DNA from: Pedobacter sp. Leaf176
GTDB taxonomy: Bacteria > Bacteroidota > Bacteroidia > Sphingobacteriales > Sphingobacteriaceae
Assembly (NCBI RefSeq): GCF_001424305.1
Contig: NZ_LMPD01000003.1
Coordinates: 738,493 to 802,492, forward strand
Direction: 5' to 3'
DNA: 64,000 nt
The first letter of the stretch is position 1. Each line of letters starts with the position of its first letter. The notes below the pieces were generated by a model. It saw nothing but the letters and a program-made list of their open reading frames with translations. It ran no database searches and was not told where the DNA came from. Made by a program: the position numbers and the translations under genes. Positions 55,430 to 63,999 of the stretch are shown here, one piece after another.

Positions 55430-55448
55430 TATATTAATAATTAAGATT

Positions 55449-56297
55449 ATGAAAGTACAGGAGGAGATCAACTTCAACAGAATTACCGAAGCAATTCATT
55501 ACATACAGGCAAATTTTAAAAACCAACCAGGTTTGGAAGAAGTTGCCGAAAAGGTAAATTTAAGTCCGTTTCACTTTCAGCGGTTATTTAGCGAATGGGC
55601 AGGCACAAGTCCGAAACGTTTTTTACAATACATTAGCCTCGGCTATGCCAAACAATTGTTAAAGGAAAATCAAAGCTTGTTCGATACGGCAATGGAAACC
55701 GGATTATCAGGCACCGGCAGGCTACACGATTTATTTATAAATATTGAAGGGATGACACCCGGTGACTATAAAAACGGGGGAGAAAACCTGCACATCAACT
55801 ATAGTTTTGCTGAAAGCCCTTTTGGAAACGTTATTGTGGCATCAACGCCAAAAGGAATTTGTCATCTTGCTTTTAACGAGGATGAAACCGCAGCAATAAG
55901 AAATTTACAAACACGGTTTCCGGCAGCTAACTATAAGCAGATTATGGATTCAGCACAACAAAACGCATTATTTATTTTCAATCATGACTGGAACAAAATC
56001 CAGCAGATAAAACTTCATTTGAGGGGAACCGACTTTCAATTGAAAGTTTGGGAAAGCTTGCTTAAAATCCCGATGGGAAAGCTATCAACTTATGGTACAA
56101 TTGCTAAAAATTTGGCAAATCCCAATGCTTCAAGAGCAGTGGGAACGGCTATTGGCGATAATCCTGTGGCTTTTCTTATTCCTTGCCACCGGGTAATTCA
56201 GGGAAGTGGTGCCTTAGGCGGATACCATTGGGGTGTAGCAAGAAAAACCGCCATGATTGGATGGGAAGCGGCAAAAACTGAAACTGCACATCAATGA
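55449..56297 (+). CDS. ada: AraC-Ogt fusion, methylated-DNA-cysteine methyltransferase
   Basis: 282 aa. N-terminal AraC DNA-binding domain (about 15-105, LEEVAEKVNLSPFHFQRLF) fused to an O6-alkylguanine alkyltransferase (about 120-275) with the active site LIPCHRV, acceptor Cys246, and the GTAIGDNPVAF turn. This corresponds to E. coli Ada without its N-terminal metal-binding domain. It repairs O6-methylguanine by a suicide transfer and may regulate its own operon. Overlaps the next gene by 4 bp (ATGA). Confidence 0.95.
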   Translation: MKVQEEINFNRITEAIHYIQANFKNQPGLEEVAEKVNLSPFHFQRLFSEWAGTSPKRFLQYISLGYAKQLLKENQSLFDTAMETGLSGTGRLHDLFINIEGMTPGDYKNGGENLHINYSFAESPFGNVIVASTPKGICHLAFNEDETAAIRNLQTRFPAANYKQIMDSAQQNALFIFNHDWNKIQQIKLHLRGTDFQLKVWESLLKIPMGKLSTYGTIAKNLANPNASRAVGTAIGDNPVAFLIPCHRVIQGSGALGGYHWGVARKTAMIGWEAAKTETAHQ

Positions 56298-56542
56298 TAA
56301 AACATTCGGAATTGTCATCCGCTTCGCTTAAAATTCAAATAAAAAATAAAGAAATTAACTTAGCGGGCAACAGCCATTTGAAAATTTACGGAACATTAGG
56401 CTGTAAATCGGAAAAGCGATTGAAAAAAGAAAACAGGGTCTTTTTTCAATCAGAGAGCGCTGCATTAGAAGCGGGTTTCCGGCCTTGTGGAAATTGTTTA
56501 AAAGAGGAATATCGAAAATGGATTTATTCAATCAAAATATAA
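56294..56542 (+). CDS. Stand-alone Ada metal-binding-like domain
   Basis: 82 aa resembling the N-terminal zinc domain of Ada (PF02805): GTLGCKSEKRLKKENRVFF and AALEAGFRPCGNC. Cys37, Cys65 and Cys68 match three of the four zinc ligands; the position of E. coli Cys38, the methyl acceptor, has no Cys (YGTLG before Cys37). So phosphotriester repair by this residue is unlikely, and zinc binding must use another ligand, if any. Encoded between the AraC-Ogt and AlkB genes, overlapping both. Confidence 0.8.
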   Translation: MIKHSELSSASLKIQIKNKEINLAGNSHLKIYGTLGCKSEKRLKKENRVFFQSESAALEAGFRPCGNCLKEEYRKWIYSIKI

Positions 56543-57126
56543 ACGTAAACCAGAATCTTTTGCCTTACGGCGGAATTGTAAAATACTACGGGAAATTATT
56601 TTCTCCAGGTGATGCCAGCCATTATTTCGATCGGTTATGGACCAGCATCGAATGGAAAAATGATGAAGCATTCATCATGGGCAAACACATCATTACCAAA
56701 AGAAAAGTAGCCTGGTACGGAGATAAAGATTATTCTTACACTTATTCGGGGGCATCAAAAAAGGCTTTAGCGTGGACGCCAGAGCTTCTGCAACTCAAAA
56801 GCATAGCCGAAGAAAAAACAGGTACGCTATTTAACTCGTGCCTTTTAAATTTATACCATAATGGCGATGAAGGCATGGCCTACCATAGTGATGATGAAAA
56901 AACCCTCGCCAAAGATGCTGCGATTGCTTCCATGAGTTTTGGTGCCGAAAGGAAGTTTCTGTTCAAGCATAAACAAACTAAAGAAACGATTGATATTTTT
57001 CTTGAGGATGGAAGCCTTTTAATAATGGCAGGTGAAACACAGACCAACTGGATGCACCGCCTGCCCCCTACTAAAAAGGTAAGTAAGCCAAGGATAAACC
57101 TCACTTTTAGAACCATGCGTACTTAG
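56518..57126 (+). CDS. alkB: AlkB-like 2-oxoglutarate/Fe(II) dioxygenase
   Basis: 202 aa from ATG 56518 (MDLFNQNINVNQNLL), overlapping the previous gene by 25 bp. Iron ligands His123, Asp125 (YHSDDE) and His180 (NWMHRLPPT); 2-oxoglutarate arginines Arg192 and Arg198 (PRINLTFR). Closest to the ALKBH2/3-like bacterial group. It demethylates 1-methyladenine and 3-methylcytosine in DNA. Third gene of the adaptive-response operon. Confidence 0.95.
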   Translation: MDLFNQNINVNQNLLPYGGIVKYYGKLFSPGDASHYFDRLWTSIEWKNDEAFIMGKHIITKRKVAWYGDKDYSYTYSGASKKALAWTPELLQLKSIAEEKTGTLFNSCLLNLYHNGDEGMAYHSDDEKTLAKDAAIASMSFGAERKFLFKHKQTKETIDIFLEDGSLLIMAGETQTNWMHRLPPTKKVSKPRINLTFRTMRT

Positions 57127-57912
57127 TTATCTCTTAAATTCACTAATGTCGACGATTTTATCGTCATCATTTTTTTCTAGAAATAAACTGCCTTTCGAAT
57201 TTTGCTTGAAGTGGTAATTTTGCTGAACATTTTTTGCAACGGTAGCAGGATCTAATATTGAGGCTGGTGCAGGTAGGTTAACTGCTTCACCAGTGATGTA
57301 ATTGGTTTGGTATAATGAGTTTGCGGTTGCGAATACAAGCGTCTTTCTATCACCCGAACTATAAAGAAATGTGCCTTGGATTCTTTCTGCATCATTTTGT
57401 CTTTTTACAGGGTAAATCTTTCCGTTAATAAGCGTAACAATATAATCGTTGTTAACTAAAACGGTGCTGAGACTTAATTCCTGGAGTCCGGCGGTTACTT
57501 TACGGTCATTCGCGCCTGCTGAAGGCCTGTCTAATTTAATCACCTCCGGCTTTCCATTTTTAACTGAAACAACAAAGAAAGGCGATACCAAACCGGAGCT
57601 GTCAGCAACCTGAACTAAAGCGGCGGTTTTCTGGCTGTTCATAAATCTTGGCTGATAAAATTTTGTTGCCAAAGGCTTTGGGTCGTCCTTGATCAGGATT
57701 GCTGTATCCCTGAATTTCAAAACAAATAAAACTCCCGCTTTACTCCCCGAATCTATTTTTACAATTTTAAGTGCGTCGCTTTTATCTTTTGGAAATTCGT
57801 TAAAGATTTCGCCATTATTTAAAGCTCTTGGTGTATAGGTCTTTTCTAACTTTTCCTGCTTACACGATATTAAAGCAACAGATAAAATAAATATTAAGAA
57901 TTTCGTTTTCAT
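57127..57912 (-). CDS. Lipoprotein of unknown function
   Basis: 261 aa, lipobox ALISC (Cys17). The body is beta-rich with repeated short strands (VLFVLKFRDTAILIKDD, ALVQVADSSGLVSPFFVVSVKNGKPEVIKLD, FLYSSGDRKTLVFATANSLYQTNYITGEAVNLP), which may form a propeller. No family recognised. Its stop codon directly adjoins the convergent AlkB stop. Confidence 0.7.
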   Translation of the reverse strand: MKTKFLIFILSVALISCKQEKLEKTYTPRALNNGEIFNEFPKDKSDALKIVKIDSGSKAGVLFVLKFRDTAILIKDDPKPLATKFYQPRFMNSQKTAALVQVADSSGLVSPFFVVSVKNGKPEVIKLDRPSAGANDRKVTAGLQELSLSTVLVNNDYIVTLINGKIYPVKRQNDAERIQGTFLYSSGDRKTLVFATANSLYQTNYITGEAVNLPAPASILDPATVAKNVQQNYHFKQNSKGSLFLEKNDDDKIVDISEFKR

Positions 57913-58050
57913 ATGGCGGTATCAGTTATTTCTCTGCTAATTTATCATCTTTATTTATTTTTAAAAATTATAAAAGAACTTAAATTATCAGAAATAAGAT
58001 GTGATGGTAATTTTTAATTTTTATTATTTTTAGGGCAGGAAAAAATAAAA

Positions 58051-58530
58051 ATGTTGCTTAAACCAAGTTTTCTTATTAAAAACAAATCCATCATTCTATA
58101 CGGAAGCTCATTAGCAGCATTGCTGGTTTTGCTGAAATGGTTGGAATTGAAATTCCTGATACTTAACAATGCTTTCGAAATTTATGCCGGAATGATTGCT
58201 GTTATATTTACCGGATTAGGCATTTGGCTGGCGTTGAAACTAACTAAACCCAAAGTTGAAACCCTCGTAGTGGAGCGAAAAGTATTTGTGAATAAAGAGG
58301 AAAGCTTCATCCCGGATAAAGCAATAATCGAACAGCTAAATCTAAGCAAACGTGAACTGGATGTATTAACCCTGATGGCAGGTGGTCTGAGCAACCAGGA
58401 AATCGCCTCCAGGTTATTTGTTTCGTTGAACACAGTAAAAACACATACGTCAAATCTGTTCGAAAAAATGGATGTGAAACGCAGGACCCAGGCTGTAGAC
58501 GCGGCGAAGCGGCTCCATATTATAGCCTAA
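58051..58530 (+). CDS. Membrane-anchored LuxR-type regulator
   Basis: 159 aa. Two N-terminal membrane helices (about 14-31 and 38-58), a short linker, and a C-terminal LuxR helix-turn-helix (about 92-155: LSKRELDVLTLMAGGLSNQEIASRLFVSLNTVKTHTSNLFEKMDVKRRTQAVDAA). No receiver domain. DNA binding from the membrane is implied. Followed by a DUF4199 gene, often found with such a regulator in this phylum. Confidence 0.9.
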   Translation: MLLKPSFLIKNKSIILYGSSLAALLVLLKWLELKFLILNNAFEIYAGMIAVIFTGLGIWLALKLTKPKVETLVVERKVFVNKEESFIPDKAIIEQLNLSKRELDVLTLMAGGLSNQEIASRLFVSLNTVKTHTSNLFEKMDVKRRTQAVDAAKRLHIIA

Positions 58531-58633
58531 ACAATCATAATTGGAAGCAATTACGCTTATTTGTTCAAAATCACTCAAAAGTATGAGGTCTAAGAGACTC
58601 AAATAAGGCAAATTTGGTTCAAAAAATATTAAG

Positions 58634-59152
58634 ATGAAAAAAATTGTAATCGTATTTGGATTAATTGCCGGATTCATTGTATCCGCAATGATGCTGTTAT
58701 CCATCGCAAAATGTTATAACAGTGCAGACTTTGAAGGCAGCATGCTCATTGGCTATGCATCCATGTTGCTCGCTTTCTCCTTTATATTCGTAGCTGTTAA
58801 GCGTTTTCGGGATAAACATAACGAAGGCATAATATCATTTGGAAAAGCCTTCAGAATTGGTCTCTTCATCAGTTTGATTGCATCAACCATATATGTTATG
58901 GTCTGGCTTATAGATTACTACTTATTTGTTCCCGACTTTATGGACAAATACACGGCACATACACTTGCTGAGGCTAAACGAAATGGCGCAAACGCAGCTG
59001 AACTGACTCTAAAAAATAGTGAGATGGCTGAGTATAAGGAAATGTATAAAAATCCATTTTATGTTGTGCTGCTAACTTATTCTGAAATCCTTCCCGTGGG
59101 ATTGGTGGTTTCCTTAATTTGTGCGCTGATATTGAAAAGAAGATCCAGATAA
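58634..59152 (+). CDS. DUF4199 membrane protein
   Basis: 172 aa with four membrane helices (about 4-25, 32-55, 74-98, 140-160). Family features: FGLIAGFIVSAMMLL start, the ISFGKAFRIGLFISLIASTIYVMVWLI segment and the soluble loop with YTAHTLAEAKRNG. Membrane protein of unknown function typical of Bacteroidota, next to the membrane-anchored LuxR gene. Confidence 0.9.
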   Translation: MKKIVIVFGLIAGFIVSAMMLLSIAKCYNSADFEGSMLIGYASMLLAFSFIFVAVKRFRDKHNEGIISFGKAFRIGLFISLIASTIYVMVWLIDYYLFVPDFMDKYTAHTLAEAKRNGANAAELTLKNSEMAEYKEMYKNPFYVVLLTYSEILPVGLVVSLICALILKRRSR

Positions 59153-59213
59153 TTGGCTGGAGATAACTTATGTTAGAAAACTAATAAATAACGTCTTTTT
59201 AACTACGATAGCG

Positions 59214-59744
59214 ATGGAAATTTTTGCTGAAACGGAACGACTCATTTTGAGAGCGCTTTTGCCAATAGATGCTGAAATGCTATTTGAACTTGATTCAGAT
59301 ATAGATGTACATCAGTATCTTGGCAGAAAACCTGTTAAGTCCATCCATCAAAGCATTAGTGATATCGAATTCATCAGGAAGCAATATATTGACAATGGCA
59401 TTGGCAGATGGGCTGTTATTGAAAAGGAATCAGGTCAGTTTATTGGTTGGGGTGGATTAAAATTTATAACTGAAACCTGTAACAATCAAATTAACTATTA
59501 TGATTTGGGCTACCGGTTTATTAAACGTTATTGGGGCAAAGGTTATGCAACTGAAACAGCAAAGGCCAGCCTTAAATACGGATTCCAGATGCTGAACGTA
59601 CCTAAAATAATTGCGATCGCCGATGTTGAAAACAATTCATCTATTAAAGTACTGGAAAAAGCCGGACTACGTAAAATTGAAACATTTAACTATCACGGAC
59701 GACTTCATCATTGGATGAAAATCGACCGAAGTTCTTATTATTGA
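59214..59744 (+). CDS. RimJ/RimL-like GNAT acetyltransferase
   Basis: 176 aa: ETERLILRALLPIDAEMLFELDSD start, WAVIEKESGQFIGWGGL, GYRFIKRYWGKGYATETAKASLKYGF (acetyl-CoA loop about 108-116) and NNSSIKVLEKAGLRKIETF. Probably acetylates N termini or small amines; the exact target cannot be read from sequence. Confidence 0.93.
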   Translation: MEIFAETERLILRALLPIDAEMLFELDSDIDVHQYLGRKPVKSIHQSISDIEFIRKQYIDNGIGRWAVIEKESGQFIGWGGLKFITETCNNQINYYDLGYRFIKRYWGKGYATETAKASLKYGFQMLNVPKIIAIADVENNSSIKVLEKAGLRKIETFNYHGRLHHWMKIDRSSYY

Positions 59745-59831
59745 ATAAAAGGACCTTAATTAAAAATAATCAACATCGTCAGCAGATTATTGGAGTGGTT
59801 TTTGATAATTCCAGTGGAAAACTCATTGACT

Positions 59832-60230
59832 ATGAAAAATCTCCTCATCTGTGGTATACTTCTTTGCTTTTTAAGTTCTTGCTTCGATAAGTTTACTCCG
59901 GAAACCCTGAAAAATACAAAATGGGAATTAACTGAAATGACAGGTAAAACTTTGCCTACATCGGCAAAGGCCACTTTGAATTTTAACGACAGCCTTCGAG
60001 TTAGCGGAAAATCTTTCTGCAACAGCTATGGCGGTGAACTAGATCTAAAAGATGACCAGACCAAGCTAAAAAATGTATATAGCACAAAAATGTTTTGTGA
60101 GGCAACCGCTTCTGCAGAAAATACTTTTTTAACAGCACTGAACGAAACCGATCATGCAAAAATCGTTAACGGCAAACTTCAGCTCCTTAAAGGCGGGCAA
60201 ACGATTCTAATATTTAGCAAAATTGATTAG
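59832..60230 (+). CDS. META-domain (HslJ-like) lipoprotein
   Basis: 132 aa from ATG 59832 (MKNLLICGILLCFLSSC), with lipobox LSSC (Cys17); the upstream ATG at 59790 is rejected since it would bury the signal peptide. The META domain follows: LKNTKWELTEMTGK, SFCNSYGGEL, TKMFCEATASAENTFLTALN and LKGGQTILIFSKI. Envelope protein of the HslJ type, of unclear role. Independent gene. Confidence 0.92.
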   Translation: MKNLLICGILLCFLSSCFDKFTPETLKNTKWELTEMTGKTLPTSAKATLNFNDSLRVSGKSFCNSYGGELDLKDDQTKLKNVYSTKMFCEATASAENTFLTALNETDHAKIVNGKLQLLKGGQTILIFSKID

Positions 60231-60302
60231 GAAATCTGCCGTTAAATTAAGCCCAATCGACTATTTTTAGTATTTTCGTGCTTTCCAGCACAATACCAAA
60301 GG

Positions 60303-61244
60303 ATGCCGATAGGGATACAAGAAAATTTAAAGTTTTTTTTCTCGACACTGAGAAATGCATTTAATCTGTTTCAGAAAAATGATCCGCTCAGGCTTGCAGG
60401 TGCGACGGCTTTCTTTACGAACTTTGCCTTACCCCCAATTTTAATTATACTCATCAGGCTGTTTGGCATATTTACCGACCGAAGGACTTTGGTTTCAAAT
60501 ATTTTTGATCGCCTTAATAACATACTAGATGATAAAAGCATTGCTCAAATCAGGCTGACTTTAAGAAACATCAGGGGAATTGATCAAAAATGGTATGTAA
60601 CCCTATTTAGTTTCGTATTCTTCCTATTTGTCGCCACAACGCTTTTTAACGTAATCAAAAACTCCCTGGAACAAATCTGGGGCATTGGTTTGCAGGAAAA
60701 AAAGGGTATCGTAAGTACGCTAAAATCCAGGGCCATTTCATTCATCATCATAATGCTTGCAGGTATCTTATTCATATTTGGTTTGTTTGCGGATAGTATT
60801 CAGGCCATTATTGGCTCGTTTCTTAAAACAAATACACCTTCTTTCGAACTGGTCGCCACCTCTATTCTAAACCAGCTTATTTTTGTCATTATTGTAACTT
60901 CCTGGTTTACCATTTTATTCAGATTTTTGACCAATGGAAGGCCAACCTGGCGCGCTGCTTTATCTGGAGGATTACTTACCGGCTGTTTGTTTACGGCGGG
61001 AAAATACATTTTAAGGATTTTATTGCCACTAAGCAACATCAGTAATATTTATGGTTCTGCAGGCTCTATTATTGTAATTATGCTTTTCGTATTTTATTCT
61101 TCGCTGATATTTTATTTCGGCGCAGCGTTTATTAAATCACTCAGTGTTGGTCGGGAAACACCAATTATTCCTAAGAATGGTGCATTTGCCTATGAACTTA
61201 CGGCAATTGATAAAGAACCCGCTAAAAACGAAAAAAGCAGTTGA
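60303..61244 (+). CDS. YihY/virulence factor BrkB family membrane protein
   Basis: 313 aa, six membrane segments typical of YihY/BrkB (near 35-60, 95-120, 140-165, 180-205, 215-240, 250-280). Family blocks: RLAGATAFFTNFALPPILIILIR (about 30-52), LFNVIKNSLEQIWGI, RPTWRAALSGGLLTGCLFTAGKYIL and NIYGSAGSIIVIMLFVFYSSLIFYFGAAF. Function unknown; once mis-assigned as RNase BN. A TATTTTCG -7-like site lies at 60271-60278. Confidence 0.93.
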   Translation: MPIGIQENLKFFFSTLRNAFNLFQKNDPLRLAGATAFFTNFALPPILIILIRLFGIFTDRRTLVSNIFDRLNNILDDKSIAQIRLTLRNIRGIDQKWYVTLFSFVFFLFVATTLFNVIKNSLEQIWGIGLQEKKGIVSTLKSRAISFIIIMLAGILFIFGLFADSIQAIIGSFLKTNTPSFELVATSILNQLIFVIIVTSWFTILFRFLTNGRPTWRAALSGGLLTGCLFTAGKYILRILLPLSNISNIYGSAGSIIVIMLFVFYSSLIFYFGAAFIKSLSVGRETPIIPKNGAFAYELTAIDKEPAKNEKSS

Positions 61245-61262
61245 AACAACTGCTTTTTTTAT
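61228..61262 (+). terminator. Terminator of the BrkB-family gene
   Basis: AAAAGCAGTTG-AAA-CAACTGCTTTTTTT: 8-bp stem with T-run; the left arm lies in the last codons of the gene. Confidence 0.9.
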
Positions 61263-61278
61263 TTCTGATATAATAAAT

Positions 61279-61554
61279 TTAATGGATTACCGGAACTTTC
61301 TCATACCCCTGCATCTCAAATACCGCTAATTTATTTAACAGGTTGTAATGTAAAGTTCCGAAGAGATTGATCAATCCATCATTATTTTTACCTTCTATCC
61401 ATACTGATTCTTTAGCCACTTCGGTATTTTTTCCCATCTCATGGTTAAATAATGCATCTTCATCTTTAATAACTAAATCGTTAACATCAATTCTAAATTG
61501 ATTCAACAAAGCCACAAAACTCTGGCCTCTAAGCAATAATTCTTTGAAATTCAT
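61279..61554 (-). CDS. Small protein of unknown function
   Basis: 91 aa, cytoplasmic. Sequence FKELLLRGQSFVALLNQFRIDVNDLVIKDEDALFNHEMGKN, then a short strand region and LHYNLLNKLAVFEMQGYEKVPV. Not recognised. Convergent with the BrkB-family gene and followed by the terminator at 61228-61262, which can serve both strands. Confidence 0.65.
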   Translation of the reverse strand: MNFKELLLRGQSFVALLNQFRIDVNDLVIKDEDALFNHEMGKNTEVAKESVWIEGKNNDGLINLFGTLHYNLLNKLAVFEMQGYEKVPVIH

Positions 61555-61634
61555 AAGGCAAATATTTGATTAGGTGTCGATTTCAAATGCAATTATTAGT
61601 CCAATAAATAACTGGCAATCAAAATGTTGATAAG

Positions 61635-62225
61635 TTACAAAATCCTGTATCCCAAACCTATGGTGAACAGGTTTAACTTAGTCGATGGATAACCATCTTT
61701 GTTTAATTTGGATAGTCCGAGTTCATACCGGGCATCGATGCTAAATTTCTTAATATCTAAGCCTGCACCAAACTGCCAGGCAAGTGCCTGATTTTTAAAA
61801 TTTCCGGTAAACACATTTCCGGTTGCCTGACCAATGCTCTGTTTATCATCCAGTATGAATGAAACCATGGGGCCGGTATTAACCCTTAAACCAACGCCTA
61901 CGGCTCCAAATTTAGTTCCTACCAATAATGGAACATCCAGGCTGGTAAACTTTACTTCGTTTATCTGCCCGGTAGCATCACTTACCAGATTTGTTTTTTT
62001 ACCTGAGAGGTATAATTCGGGTTGAAAAAACACACCAGCACCACCTACCCTTGCCCACAAACCACCATAAAACCCGGTTCTGTTATCACTGCTGAACGTG
62101 TTTTCAGTATCAAACTTTGAAAAGTTCGCACCAGCCTTTAAACCTAACTGGAACGTTGGTAAAATCTGTGCACTTGCACATAAGCCCATAAAGATACAGG
62201 CGATAGAGAGATAGATTGATTTCAT
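61635..62225 (-). CDS. PorT-like outer membrane beta-barrel protein
   Basis: 196 aa with signal peptide (MKSIYLSIACIFMGLCASA). Small eight-strand barrel of the porin_2/PorT type: FQLGLKAGANFSKFDTEN, GFYGGLWARVGGAGVFFQPELYLSGKK, VPLLVGTKFGAVGVGLRVNTGPMVS, WQFGAGLDIKKFSIDARYELGLSKL, ending with FTIGLGYRIL (C-terminal hydrophobic strand). Outer membrane location is likely. It lies 7 bp after the next gene upstream, so both form an operon. Confidence 0.92.
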   Translation of the reverse strand: MKSIYLSIACIFMGLCASAQILPTFQLGLKAGANFSKFDTENTFSSDNRTGFYGGLWARVGGAGVFFQPELYLSGKKTNLVSDATGQINEVKFTSLDVPLLVGTKFGAVGVGLRVNTGPMVSFILDDKQSIGQATGNVFTGNFKNQALAWQFGAGLDIKKFSIDARYELGLSKLNKDGYPSTKLNLFTIGLGYRIL

Positions 62226-62232
62226 AATTTAA

Positions 62233-62532
62233 TTATTGACCTGTTACATTATTGATGGCTTCCTGTTCTTTAAGCGCATCTACATTATTTTTATCGCCAA
62301 AATTTTGAGTTTTATCTGCAAAATAATCCATAATTCCAGAAATTGTGTCCAGGTTATCTGCAAGGTTCTGGTGAATATCAGGCAAATCTTTTTCTAAACG
62401 TTTATCGCCCAACTCAATATTATCAACTTCAATTTTTCCAATTTTCTGAATAAGTGCTTGTTGAGAGTTTTGCAAATCTTCCAATTCCCGAACAATCTTT
62501 TCCATTAATTCAAACTTCTGTAACGTATTCAT
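62233..62532 (-). CDS. Small helical protein of unknown function
   Basis: 99 aa, all helical and charged: MNTLQKFELMEKIVRELEDLQNSQQALIQKIGK, heptad-like spacing that suggests a coiled coil, then DNLDTISGIMDYFADKTQNFG. No family recognised. First gene of a two-gene unit with the PorT-like barrel gene. Confidence 0.7.
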   Translation of the reverse strand: MNTLQKFELMEKIVRELEDLQNSQQALIQKIGKIEVDNIELGDKRLEKDLPDIHQNLADNLDTISGIMDYFADKTQNFGDKNNVDALKEQEAINNVTGQ

Positions 62533-62646
62533 AGCTTTCTTATTTTTAAATTTTTAACTCTTATCAGTATAACCCCCTGATGAGAATTTTGTTTCATTTC
62601 CTTAGAAAAGTATTGAATTCAGTCTAAAGTTACTGTGCTCATTGGC

Positions 62647-63062
62647 TTGCCTCGGCTGGCCGCCGAAAGGCTTTTTCTTTTCCTTGATGAAAAGAAACAA
62701 ACAATCAAGGCTTGGAACTGCTGTCGGATAAATTCGTTAAAGCTTTTAAGGCGGCAGCACAAGCCCCGATGAAAAATCGGGAGGAACGCGCTACCTTGGG
62801 CAGTAGTAAGTTGAATGTAATTGCACAAGCTTTAATGTTTTCTCCTTCCATCATTTCCTATGCCGATAGCGAGGTGCAGATAGCAGGGTGCAAAGATAGG
62901 CCTGACGTAAACGTTTTTTTTAACTCTGAGGGGAACTCCCCTCCTTTTTTCAAGGAGGGGCAGGGGTGGTTAATAATGGAGTTTAAATATTATCAAACCC
63001 GTCTTTCCCGCGCAGGCGGGAATCTTAATGCAATGGGAATTTTTCATTTCCTAAACACAATC
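62647..63062 (+). repeat. 469-bp repeat family, unit F
   Basis: Plus-strand unit of 416 bp: CTTGCCTCGGCTGGCCGCCG, hairpin TTTCTTTTC/GAAAAGAAA (62674-62697), AACTGCTGTCGGATAAATTC, CCGATGAAAAATCGGGAGG, TTTTCTCCTTCCATCATTTC, CCGATAGCGAGGTGCAGATA, GAGGGGAACTCCCCTCC, AAGGAGGGGCAGGGGTGG and CCCGCGCAGGCGGGAATC. Shorter than units G and H after the GTGCAAAGATAGG point. The frame MKRNK in it is broken relative to unit G. Confidence 0.9.
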
Positions 63063-63530
63063 TTGCCTCGGCTGGCCGCCGAATGGCTTTTTCTTTTCTT
63101 TGATGAAAAGAAACAAAAATCAAGGCTTGGAACTGCTGTCGGATAAATTCGTTAAAGCTTTTAAAGCGGCAGCACAAGCCCCGATGAAAAATCGGGAGGA
63201 ACGCGCTACCTTAGGCAGTAGTAAGTTGAATGTAATTACGCAAGCTTTAACGTTTTCTCCTTCCATCAGTTCCTATGCCGATAGCGAGGTGCAGATAGCA
63301 GGGTGCAAAGACAGGTATCCGCAGGTGCTTGCTTTGAAACGCTGAGGGGAACTCCCCTCCTTATTTTCAAGGAGGGGCAGGGGTAGTTAATAATGGAGTT
63401 TTATTAGATAGTGATGCCAGATGGCGAAGTGCAAAAAAACGTCCATCAAAAACTTATTATCAAAACCCGTCTTCCCGCGCAGGCGGGAATCTTAATACAA
63501 TGGGATTTTTTTTGTTCCCTAAACACAATC
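63063..63530 (+). repeat. 469-bp repeat family, unit G
   Basis: 468-bp unit with all modules. Hairpin TTTCTTTTC/GAAAAGAAA at 63090-63113. An 81-codon frame (63100-63345) reads through most of the unit, but in F and H single-base differences change the frame, so it is not a gene under selection. Confidence 0.92.
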
Positions 63531-63999
63531 TTGCCTCGGCTAGCCGCTGAAAGGCTTTTTCTTTTCCTTGATGAAAAGAAACAAAAATCAAGGCCTGGAA
63601 CTGCTGTCGGATAAATTCGTTAAAGCTTTTAAGGCGGCAACACAAGCCCCGATGAAAAATCGGGAGAACGCGCTGCCTTGGGCAGTAGTAAGTTGAATGT
63701 AATTACGCAAGCTTTAACGTTTTCTCCTTCCATCAGTTCCTATGCCGATAGCGAGGTGCAGATAGCAGGGTGCAAAGACAGGTATCCGCAGGTGCTTGCT
63801 TTGAAACGCTGAGGGGAACTCCCCTCCTTTTTTCAAGGAGGGGCAGGGGTGGTTAATAATGGAGTTTTATTAGATAGTGGTGCCCGATAGCAGCGTGCAA
63901 AAAAAGGTCCATCAAAAACTTATTATCAAAACTCGTCCTTTCCCGCGCAGGCGGGAATCTTAATGCAATGGGAATTTTTTTCATTTCCTAAACACAATC
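63531..63999 (+). repeat. 469-bp repeat family, unit H
   Basis: 469-bp unit, nearly identical to G (hairpin at 63558-63581). The sequence stops at the last base before the next unit would start: the final 15 bases AACACAATC and following match the junction G/H. The array therefore continues beyond the window. Confidence 0.92.

Noticed and set aside
63100..63345. 81-codon frame inside repeat unit G, also seen in part in other units
   Set aside because: In units F and H single-base indels (for example in the A-run after the hairpin and GGGAGAACG against GGGAGGAACG) shift the frame; conservation is at the DNA, not the protein level.
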